Source of the DNA: Blattamonas nauphoetae
Lineage: Eukaryota; Preaxostyla; Oxymonadida
Length of the DNA stretch: 64,000 nucleotides
Reading direction: 5' to 3'
Assembly: GCA_033064195.1 (NCBI GenBank)
Contig: JARBJD010000066.1
Coordinates: 124,001 to 188,000, forward strand
The position numbers and the translations under genes are program-made. Positions 44,831 to 54,402 of this stretch are shown piece by piece. Numbering within the stretch: the first letter of the stretch is position 1; each line of letters begins with the position of its first letter. The notes under the pieces were generated by a model. It saw only the letters and a list, made by a program, of their open reading frames with translations. It was not told the origin of the DNA and ran no database searches.

Positions 44831-46228
44831 TCAATTCTGGCTCCTCTTCAAGGGCTGTGCCTTGCTTTGTTTGCTCATACGGGTGATTTGTTGGATCTTA
44901 CAGTGGCAGAAAGACTGTGATTGCAGATACATGGCATCTAGCTTGTCGGCAACTTTGTTGATCTCGCGTGTCTCTTCTTTCACTTCTGCTTTGATATTTT
45001 TCTTTTGCATCGCCTCCATTCGGTGCTCCAACTCTTCTAATGTCTCTGTGCCCTCAGTCAACACAGTGTTTGATGCTCGGTCGCCGATGGCTGCTTGTTG
45101 TTCACAACACCTTCTTCGCTCGCGCCGATGATGTGAAGAGCGAGAGAGGATTCGCATCGATGATGGACAAAGTCTTCCGGTGCAGTGTTGATCCCTCCCC
45201 AGACGGTTTCAGATCTTCCTTTCCCTTGCAGTCTGGGCCGAAGGAAGTACCTCCAAACTGATTACCAGGTGGTATTGACTCTTTGTATTTGTCTTTCTGA
45301 GGAAGAACAAATTGGTAGTCGTGTTTGTGCTTGGTTCGTTGTCGAGGTTCATCAGTGAAGATTCTTCGCCAGATTTGGAATCAGCAAGTGTGTCCGGTTC
45401 GATGTCTTCCTCGACGCCATGTTCTTCCTTGGCCAATATTTTGTCTTCTGTTCATTCCTTTCTTCTCCGCTCTTTCTCTCGCTTGATCTTTTCGCGCCAG
45501 AGCAGGACCGACTCTTTTCTCTTCTTGTTGAGGTATGGATGGCTGAAAGTGTTTGTCATGTATCCTTCGAGAACTTGGAGTAGGATGGCAGCTTCTTGGT
45601 TCATCTTCTTCCCAATTTTCAGCTTTCTTTCGATCTTCGCGCTCCTATTGTGTCTCTTCAAATTCAGTGACTTTGGAATCAAGATCCCGAACTTTCTGAA
45701 GAAGAGCAATTAGCTCCTCCTCCTTTTGCGAAGAATATCTCTCATTTTATCGTTCCGAACGCCTTCTGTGTTTTTTCGTTCTCCAGCGGAGTAAGCGGGA
45801 CCAGCTGCATATATCCCTTTTCGTTTGTGTTATCGAGTTTCTGTGAGGCTTCGAGCAATTCATTGTGATATTTCTTTTCAAGTGTCTTGTTGTGGCAGGC
45901 TTGGAGCTGTTTCCTCTGTTCGTTCACGCGCTGTGTGATTTCCTCTTCCGTTTCTTGTGCCTTTTAGTATCCAACTCAGAGTAGTCTCTTTGTTCTCATT
46001 GGGGTTCAAAAAGTTGATTAGGGGTAGTTCGCTATCCGTCCGAAATTTGCTCCGATCTTGCTTGGAAACTCGGACAGCCAGCAGTTTTCGTTGTTGAGTC
46101 CGCCCAGCCAAGTCTCTTGTCCATCCACCCATCGTTAACGTCATTTCTAAATGTGATTCCTCAAACTGCCTCCATATTCCAACAGATCCTGTCATCGTGA
46201 GATTGCAGTTCGAGATCTGATTACCCAT
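44831..46228 (-). pseudogene. Decayed coiled-coil protein inside element F
   Basis: Successive minus-strand blocks of helical, charged sequence lie in alternating frames: 46228-45960 ('NENKETTLSWILK'), 45927-45742 ('NEQRKQLQACHNKTLEKKYH', 'NELLEASQKLDNTN'), 45709-45452 ('EAAILLQVLEGYMTNTFSHP', 'REKIKREKERRRKE'), 45436-45209 and 45157-44831 ('ETLEELEHRMEAMQKKNIKA'). Heptad-like spacing suggests a coiled coil. Some frame changes may be short introns and others decay; I could not place reliable splice sites. No family is assigned. Confidence 0.4.
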
Positions 46229-46402
46229 TGATTAAGGTCATAAAAATGACGCAGCACGACTAAGTAGGCATCATAATTGCCGACAACGTTCGTTACGGTT
46301 GTATATGGTGAGTAGGAACAGATCTGGAGCGTCATGAAGCACTTTTAAGCTTTTGTTCTCACAAAGCTGTTCAGAAGAAGAGGAAGAATTGAAATTCGGG
46401 AC

Positions 46403-46730
46403 ATGGAGGAGTTTGATGCATTTGAGAGTGATTTGGCATTTCGAAAGCGTGTATTTGCTTGGATCGCGAGTGAAAAGGAAATAATGGACCCATGCGATCG
46501 AATCACTCGAATCTTGCTTTATGTCGAAATATCAAACGGGCATCAAGTGAATTCATCACTGTTTCACTCAATGGCATGTCGCACAAGTCAATAATATCTT
46601 CTGTTGCAAGTTTGTTCTCCCTAAATTTCAAGCCGTTCCAGACCTGATTCAAAAAGAAGGTATCGACGAAATGGACTTTGTTTACAATAGAGAAGCAAAG
46701 ACTGACATTAGGGATGTATTGTTTTGACGA
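46403..46730 (+). other. Short helical fragment inside element F
   Basis: Plus-strand frames give 'FRKRVFAWIASEKEIMDPCD' and, in another frame after 46590, 'PDLIQKEGIDEMDFVYNREA'. The second recalls the C-terminal box of the helical-repeat family ('EEGIEDVIEQ'), so this may be a small piece of such a gene. Evidence is weak. Confidence 0.25.
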
Positions 46731-46927
46731 GGGGGGACAAAATGACCCGGGATATAGATTGCATTAGCAATCCAACCATCTCGTCATCCACGGCCTTCCA
46801 CTCCCCTCGCCCGCTGATGGCTTCCACTCTCCTCGCCCGCAAATGGCCTCAGCCCCCTCGCCCTCAATTGGCCTCAGCTCCCCTCGCTCGAAATTGGCTT
46901 CCACTCCCCTCGCCCTCACACGCAATG

Positions 46928-47318
46928 CACTCCCTCCCCTTCAAACGCAATGCTCTCCCCTCCCCTTCAAACGCAATGCTCTCCCCTCTCCTTCAAACGC
47001 AATGCTCTCCCTCCCCTTCAAACGCAATGCTCTCCCCTCTCCTTCAAACGCAATGCTCTCCCCTCCCCTTCAAACGCAATGCTCTCCCCTCCCCTTCAAA
47101 CGCAATGCTCTCCCCTCCCCTTCAAACGCAATGCTCTCCCCTCCCCTTCAAACGCAATGCTCTCCCCTCCCCTTCAAACGCAATGCTCTCCCCTCCCCTT
47201 CAAACGCAATGCTCTCCCCTCCCCTTTAAACGCAATGCTCTCCCCTCCCCTTCAAACGCAATGCTCTCCCCTCCCCTTTAAACGCAATGCTCTCCCCTCC
47301 CCTTCAAACGCAATGCCT
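46928..47318. repeat. 26-bp minisatellite, about 15 copies
   Basis: Tandem units of 26 bp with the core CTTCAAACGCAATGCTCTCC, with one-base length variants in the first copies and TTTAAACGC variants later. Because 26 is not a multiple of three and the unit lacks stops, all three plus-strand frames are open and show a 26-residue repeat; these frames should not be read as a protein. A looser array of about 33-bp pyrimidine-rich units (46790-46925) leads into it. Confidence 0.92.
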
Positions 47319-47459
47319 TCCCATCAACTCAAACACTGTTCCATCCAAGCAGTTTCCTCCTCGGAAGGTTCGGATATCATCAACCAAATCGTCCCCACTC
47401 GCCACCCCATCTCATGTTTTTTCTACTGGACCTACGCCTAGTCCTGGAAACACGAATTC

Positions 47460-48241
47460 ATGATGATTGAACTGCCAGAAAGGAAGTCACCAACAAAGCT
47501 GCTCTCCCTCTCGCCGATCTGGTGACAGGAGTTGGAAATATTGCAACTTTTGCAGATTGCGAAAAAGAAATCGCACTCCTCCGAGAATATTCACCTAAAG
47601 TTGACATACTACCAGATCTCAGAATGTTGGAAATCGAAATCAACGGATTCAGAGACATTCCATCCTCACAAGTGGAGGAGGTCAACAATCGTACAACATA
47701 CTTTGTATAAACGTGCGAAGAACATCACCGGACTTATTGTGGAGTTCGAGAGCGGTTCAGACATCACTCCACCACCCGTGTCTTGTTTGGGGTGCTACAG
47801 CAGGTGAAGAGGTATGATTTGGTCGACCAGCGGGTTATGTGGCCGATGGAGGAATCAGCACCGATCATAGCGGAGAACGAGCGCCGGACTCAAGCTGGGG
47901 AATGGTCAGAGTGGGAAACAGCAGAAATCAAGCAAATCACACAAGAAAAAGCAGCAGCGATGGATAATGAGGAGGATAAAGAAGAAGAACAATCTGAAAT
48001 CCTTGCAGAAGACGACATTGAAGGTGAACAATATGAAGAAGAACCATCGCCTGCTCCGACCAACCACAGAGCACTCGCATCTCGCCGAAACACCTCCAGC
48101 CCCACCAAACACCCTCCCCAACCTCAGACACTCCCGCAACTCCCTATTTCTCCCCTCTCAACCCCTGTCGCCCTTTCTCCGATCCTCGCATTCGCCACCA
48201 CTCCTGCACAACACCGCGTCATCAACAAAACTATGACATGA
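47460..48241 (+). pseudogene. Helical/acidic protein fragment inside element F
   Basis: Two blocks in the same frame, separated by one TAA at 47708-47710: 'NKAALPLADLVTGVGNIATF', 'ILPDLRMLEIEINGFRDIPS', then after 47783 'LQQVKRYDLVDQRVMWPMEE' and an acidic tail (EEDKEEEQSEILAEDDIEGE) with a Pro-rich end. Either the interval 47708-47783 contains an unrecognised intron or the gene is broken by a stop. No family is recognised. Confidence 0.35.
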
Positions 48242-48724
48242 ATCCTCCCTCATATCCGATCGCTGTCATCCCTCACCTCACCTTGTCACACCTGAGATGC
48301 GTTTTGAACTTATTGTGGCTAGATCAGTTCCTCTGGTCCAACTTTTTCGACAGTTGTGGTTTTAAAGGGGGTAGAGGGACATACAATTTGTTTTGTTGAT
48401 AAATCAGAGAAGAAATGTGTGAAATAGTCGAAAATTATGAACATATTGACAGATCTGTGTGTATCCGACAGATCTGTGCGTATACCAAATTTAGATCTGT
48501 GTGTATACAAAATCAGATCTGTCTCTATACATACCCCCTCCAGCTATTGTGTGGAAAAGAGATGACAAGAAGGAAAGGGAGCGCTTTTGTATGTTCTAAC
48601 CCCCAGATGATCGACTTTTAGTGACATTTCACAACCAGCTATACTAAACCACAACCAGCTTTATTAAACCACCACCAGCTGTACTAAACTTCGCCAGCTA
48701 TATTAAACTCATGCCCAAGAAACG

Positions 48725-49026
48725 AATGCGAAAATGAGATGCAGACATCAGTTTTTGTCGTGATTCATTGGTTTCAAATTCGCTTCCACTCCCAGTCACT
48801 CTCAACTTCCTCCTCCACTTCTTCTCAATATCCATCGCAGGTGAGCCCAAGGCCTTTATCATTCATTTTTTGCTCGACACAACACGCACAAAGCAGGCGA
48901 GAATAGAACCGACTTGTGGCAATCTAAGAAGAGACCCTTCATGATAGAGGTAGGATCAGGATCATTCATCCCCATAACTGTTTTCTGCCAGCTCTCTCCT
49001 CCAAACTCTTCGTTCGTCCTGATCAG
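48725..49026. other. 5' flank of the following gene
   Basis: No gene seen. The stretch lies between the target duplication of element B and the ATG at 49027, and presumably includes the promoter of that gene. Pyrimidine-rich tracts are present, but no recognisable control element. Confidence 0.35.
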
Positions 49027-52000
49027 ATGGCCCAAGTCAACTCTCCGCCTCAGTCTTCTGGCACTGACAATTTTGATCATCCCACCGTTACAGCAGCGGA
49101 GATAAATCCAATCGAAAGATTCAACGAACTTCTCGCCTCTTTTACAAACCCAGAAGAACGAAATCGCCAAAAATATCAACAATCTCTTATTTGTCTTCTG
49201 CAGAGTGTGTTTTTCTTGTGTTTTTCGGCATTTTTCTCTCTCGTCAGGATATTTGAACCACCTTTCCAATGATGAACGAACTGATCTCCTTCATCGTTTT
49301 GGTGCCGCTTTATCGCAACGCGAAAATCAAGTTCACTCTTTTCGTTCATTATCATTCCCATCCTTTGCTTTGTTCTTGTCCAGGACATCGATATTCCTTT
49401 ACTTCTCAAAATCAGTCTGTTTCTCCATCTTTGATTGTTTCAGTGTCATCTGATGAAGATGTGATCACTCTCTTCCACTCCTCTGGACTTTCTCATTCGA
49501 TTTTCGAACAGATCCAACTCGATCCTTCCAACAATCGTCATCTCTCCAACATTAACCAACTTTCTCGAATCTCTCCCCTGGTCTCGATTGGAACTCTCTC
49601 CGAAGACATGTCATCATTCATCCAGAGTTTCTTCCATGATCCTCTCCCTTATCTCGGAAACAACGTCCGAACCCATCGATCGTCAGTACTTACTTTTGTG
49701 GACATTCTATGCAATGAATTTCTGGCATGTGCCATCATCGGTTGTGATGAGGCAGTATCCGAGATTATTGTCACCAACTACCCCTCCTTGGCCACCCTCG
49801 TTTCGAATCCACGCATTGAAACACAGTCGACAACGAACACCTATTACCTCATCCAAAGAATCGTGAAAATCACCCACAATAATCCAGTTTCAATTTTTCA
49901 TGATTCATAAATCTCTTCAGGATCCAGTGGAGCGAATCGCTGCCATCATCACGTATCTCTCCAACTGGACGCTTTTACAAGGGAATGATGATGGGATTGG
50001 TCGAATGGATTTTCTATCTCAATGCCTCCAACACACTGCCACATTCCTGAACGGTGTGCCATTTTTGAACACTACTCACTCTTTTTGTCTCTTCTTCGTT
50101 TTATCGTCCTCTCCAGACCATCCCAATCACATCGACTCATTTCTCGAAAGGATCGCGAATTCCCCTTCTCTCTCCAACACTTTCATACGTCACGATCTCC
50201 GCCTCGGTCTCATCTTTGCCCTCAGCCAGTCTTCCTCTCCTCTCTTCCCCAAACTCTGTGAGCCTGTCCTCGATCCAAAATTCAGACTCCACACCCTCCT
50301 CACCCCTCGCTCGTTCACCAACCCTGCCAGCTCCTTCTTCCGCTTGGCCAGCACAAACCCTGTTTTCTTCAGCCGTCTCGTCGAAACACATGCAGAAACC
50401 ATTTTGAACATCACTCTTCCGACTCAAGTGTCGACAGTTCGAGTGGTGTCTAACGAACCGTCTGAACCACGCTGTCTGGACTTTGGTCGAGTGACGCCGA
50501 ATTGGATTGTGCTACTCAACACGATAGCAGATGTGATGTTGGATCTGAAACAGCACAGAGAAGCCTACAACTCAATCCCGTCCGCTCTTCTCACTCTCCT
50601 CATTCTCTTCGCTGCGAGCACGAGCGACGATCTGTCGACTGCTGCTGTGTCAATCTTCTCGCGCAAGTTTGGCCTATCCACACCACACACCGAAGCGCTC
50701 CTCTTCGCAACTCCAACGACATTTCCTATGAGCGATGCATTCACTCCAAGACACCCTCCACTGTTGGGAGACTCAAACCACAAGAAAGGTCCTTGGCTGT
50801 CGATTTGTGCAGAAGCAGGCTTTATCTTGAAGTATAACTCACACGTGACATTTGTAAGAGTGTTTGGAGTTCATTTCGCTGGCTGTCTTGTGAACGCGCT
50901 TCACTCTACCACGTCACTCCCACACTCATTCCCCTTCTTCTCTCCCGAGCTGTGCGGATTGTCACAACAGCCAAACGTGTGGAACGACCCCAGCCGACCT
51001 TCTGCACTCACTGCACTGACAACCCTGGCCACCATCGAAGTCAACCTCGCGTGTCACAGTCAAATGTATCCACTGACACAGAATCCCGCTTGCGATGAGC
51101 AACGAGACAACACGTTCGTCCATCTCTTCCCCTTCTTTGGAACTGAATCACAAACACAGTTTCTGTCGTCGTTCAACACATTCTACAGATCAAAGGAGAG
51201 TGAGATCCACAAATCTCTGGATCGAGTGGTGGAATGTTTGGTCGAGATGGCGACAGTGAATTCGTACAACACTCCCATCGCTCTCCTCACAAACATGAAA
51301 CAAGTGGCTCGGTTCCTCTGTTTCATCAATCCAGAGACTCACTCACTCGAACGCTTTCCCAAACACACCTCATCATTGGAGCAATCGATCATCGAGAAAA
51401 TGAAAACAGCAGAGGGCGAAGAGAGATGGCATTTGGTGACGCAGCTGGCTGTTGTTTCGAGAGATGATCCGGATCTCGTGAAGGAACTGATGAAAGCGGA
51501 GAATGACGCACAAGCACTTCTCGTCTTGTCTGTTCCCACTATTCGATCAACCCCACGCCCTAGCTTCCCCATTGTCAAGAACCCTCCTGGATTTGACCGA
51601 CTTGTCGAGCTGGCTGGGCATCTTGACAATCTTCCGTTGGTAGCAGCTGCTCTGGCCCACATTGCAGACACTGTCGACGAACTCAAGCTTCCGCCTCTCG
51701 CAGTGAGGATGTATCAGATCAAACCTCATCAACTGCGGGAACTTGTTTTCAGCACTCTTCCTGCAATCGCTCCACTTCGTCGGGAACAAGTGGAAGAGGG
51801 ATGTGTTGTGGGGAAGGATGAGACGACGTCGCTAATTGTTGACTCGTGTATGAAAATCTTGTTGGTTTTGATGACTGTTGACTCATTCGACACAACTCCT
51901 CTCATCGACTTTCTCATCTCGCTCTCAATGACAACTGATCTCACTCTTCTTCGCTCCATCCTTCTCGTTCTGCAAAAGATCGAAGAACGAACACAAAACA

Positions 52001-53352
52001 CTGCAACACCCTTCTCGATCTCCACAGCCACTGCTCCTTTCAGAGGCATTCACCAATCATCCGCCACCCCACAACCTCTCCCGACCATCCTCTCCTCCGT
52101 CCTTCTCTCTGCCAGCCTCGACGATCTGCTTCATCCAACTCAACAGAATCGACCTCAAACATTGAGTCCATTCTATGAACGCCCTGTCCACACAGAAACT
52201 CCAATCTCGCCGCATCAAGCTGTCCATGTTCTGAATGAGAACCTGATTTGTGACATTGCAAAGGAGACAGCGGAGATTGTCTGTCTCATTTTGAAGGAGA
52301 GAAGAACGAGCTTCTCACGAACTCGGACCCATGACGTGTCACTTGGACGAACACTTAATAAGATTGATAAACAGACAACACCACAACAGCTCGTTTTCGC
52401 TTTTTATCTCATTTTCTGTCAAGCCATCTCACAATCCATCCCCGCTTCGACCTTCCTTCAACTCGCTCCCTATTCCACTCGAATTCTGAAAACCGTCGTT
52501 CCTTTGTCAACAGACAGAACAGAGATTCGTTCAGGACAGAACGATCTCGCTCGACTCTTGAAAGTGTTAGCCGCACTTTTCCAGTCTCTCATCCACACAA
52601 CAACCCCATCCTCTCTCTCCACCCTTCCTCTCTCCTCTCTCCTGTCCATCCTCTCCATCGCTCTTGTTCGTCTGGACAGAATCCCATTGTGGTTGAATCT
52701 TCTCGACAGATTCTGCAAATTGTTCGAGCCAACCAAGAATGGATGCAACCCACAAATGAAGCAGATTGTACACACTCTGTGTGAGGAAGGGATGGAAGAC
52801 AGAAGCGATTTCGCTGTTGACTCGTTCTCGTTCCTCTTACTGAACAGGTGGAATGGAGCCAATGCACCACGCCCAGTCGATCGAACGCTTCACGATCCAT
52901 TCATTCGGAGAGCTCTTCCAATAGACAGAATCAACGGTCCTCGTGGAGCGATTGCTCGTCCAGTGATCCGTCCACCAAACCTTCCTCCTCCACAACTCAT
53001 CCCTCCTCGCGGTGCGGTTGGTCGCCCTCTTCCTCAGCCACTAAACAACCCTCCTGCCCCAATCAATCCCCAATTTGGTGTGCTTCGGCATCCATTTGGT
53101 GATTTTGGAGGGGATGCATTTCCTCGTCCTCTAGATGGAATGTTAGGTCCTCCGCTGCCTCGAATGGGACAAGTCAATCGTCAGGCGGGAATGGGTGGAA
53201 TTGATGGTGTTCGGCACCCTCCATTTGGTAGGTTCCCTCGTCCTCGATTTGATGGGGATATCATTCCATTTGGACCAGACAATCCTCCACCTCCTGTTCG
53301 TCCTGAACTTGATAACCAGTCTGCTCCGTCGAATTCCGATCAATGGACTTGA
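49027..53352 (+). CDS. Large helical-repeat protein with Pro/Arg/Gly-rich tail, five exons
   Basis: Exons: 49027-49204, 49248-49330, 49384-49414 (31 nt), 49444-49886, 49921-53352. Introns are 43, 53, 29 and 34 bp, all GT..AG and phase-consistent. The protein is about 1,390 residues. Most of it is alpha-helical solenoid ('FVDILCNEFLACAIIGCDEA', 'LLTLLILFAASTSDDLSTAA', 'LVELAGHLDNLPLVAAALAH', 'LLRSILLVLQKIEERTQN'). The last ~190 residues are a proline-rich tail with 'GPRGAIARP', 'PPRGAVGRP' and 'MLGPPLPRM' repeats. No signal peptide or membrane span, so it is probably a cytoplasmic or nuclear scaffold; the tail could bind RNA or SH3/WW-type partners. I do not recognise the family. The start at 49027 is the first ATG of an open exon whose splice chain then holds throughout. 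Confidence 0.8.
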
Positions 53353-54402
53353 GGAGTCTTAGGTGACGACGGCTCGTTTTAACCTCATTTTCTCCACATT
53401 TTTCACTCAATCATCATTTTGGGTTCTTCTCCACTTTCCCACCTCCTTCTTTAGTCCACTTCAGCGATATAGTCCAATCATAGCAGTTTCTCAATTGACA
53501 ACCATGAAATTGAAAAGAATGAACGAGATAGCGTGTTCTGAGTGATGTGGGATCAAATGAAATGAACAAACAAAGAAAAAAGAGAGATGGAATCTCAAAT
53601 GAAGACAAAACAGAAGACAGGACTCGTCGCAGAGCCACACACAGACGGGGGCTCCAAACAGCAACAAGCAATCAGCAGACACGGCAGCAAATCCACGATT
53701 CTGCAGTCTGCGATGTTTAGGATCAATGCCAACACGACACTCGAACGCGAATCACTCGCAGACGAGTGTGAGATGATGAGATGCGAAGTGACAGACCAGC
53801 CTGCCTGTGTGGTCTCGCTGAGGTGAAGTGAAGATGGTTTTGCAGTGGAGACATAGACAGGCTTACTGGCGTTGGAGAAAAGGATGAGACTGATGGATGG
53901 AGAGCTGAGTGTCGATGAACAAAGACGAGTAAAGATGGACATTGCTTAGACGATGAACGAGGAGATAAAATGAAGATGATGTCAAATCATGATCAGAAAA
54001 CAAAGAAGTGACGTGACGACACGTTCAGCCGACCTTGTCAGAGGTTCATACACTGTGCTGGGACAATGTTTGGACGGAAAGTGAAATGGATAATGCGTCT
54101 GACTGTGTCTGTCAGACTCTTAAATTGTCAGGTGGGGCAAAGAGGTGACAGAAACTGTCTGTTCGTGTTTGTTCGTCCTTCGAGTGAAGGAATCGAGAGA
54201 GATAGTCATCAGAAATAAAGAAGGTAATTTTAAATGTGGACCTAACGAGTTGGATGTGGCTGTGTCCTCGTTTGGTCGAGAGAATGAAGTGGTGTTGGAA
54301 GCAATCGCGGTTGATGGTAGGTGTGTCAACGATGAAGTGGAATTTCCATTTTAGTTGGACAAGATGGTGTGTGGTGTTGTTGTGGCGACAATTGAGGCAT
54401 GG
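53353..54402. other. Intergenic region between convergent genes
   Basis: Only short frames without recognisable features. The plus-strand helical gene and the minus-strand receptor gene both end at its borders. The sequence 53595-53942 is open on the minus strand for 115 codons, with hydrophobic content, but has no homologue in the window and no splice context. Confidence 0.4.

Larger units (their letters stand above)
44449..48536. mobile_element. Nested Mutator-like TIR element F, 4.1 kb
   Basis: It is inserted within element B. Ends are GGGTAAGTATAGAGACAGAT (left) and complement GGGTATGTATAGAGACAGAT (right), and about 90 bp of inverted repeat contain several CAGATCTGTGTGTATAC units. An exact 9-bp duplication CCTCCAGCT flanks it (44440-44448 and 48537-48545), inside sequence homologous to element A. 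The interior holds minus-strand coiled-coil fragments, small plus-strand helical fragments and a minisatellite. No transposase is recognised. The nesting order gives relative age: F is younger than B. Confidence 0.82.
44087..48715. mobile_element. Outer TIR element B (element A family), split by element F
   Basis: Ends GGCATGGGTTTAGTATAGC (left) and complement GGCATGAGTTTAATATAGC (right), with the same AGCTATACTAAACC-type tandem units as element A. An exact 9-bp duplication CAAGAAACG flanks it (44078-44086 and 48716-48724). Apart from a 4.1-kb insertion (44449-48536) only about 541 bp belong to it, nearly the size of element A (577 bp), and the two align throughout. It sits between genes. Because A and B are related and both retain clear duplications, the family was probably active recently. 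Confidence 0.82.

Noticed and set aside
46724-47441. Open reading frames with a 26-residue Pro/Ser repeat
   Set aside because: All three frames are open because of a 26-bp tandem repeat without stops; there is no start, splice or flanking domain support.
28815-48715. Treating the TIR elements as virus-derived (Polinton-like) because of long inverted repeats
   Set aside because: No polymerase B, integrase, packaging ATPase or capsid-like sequence is visible, and the duplications are 8-9 bp rather than the 5-6 bp expected for Polintons.
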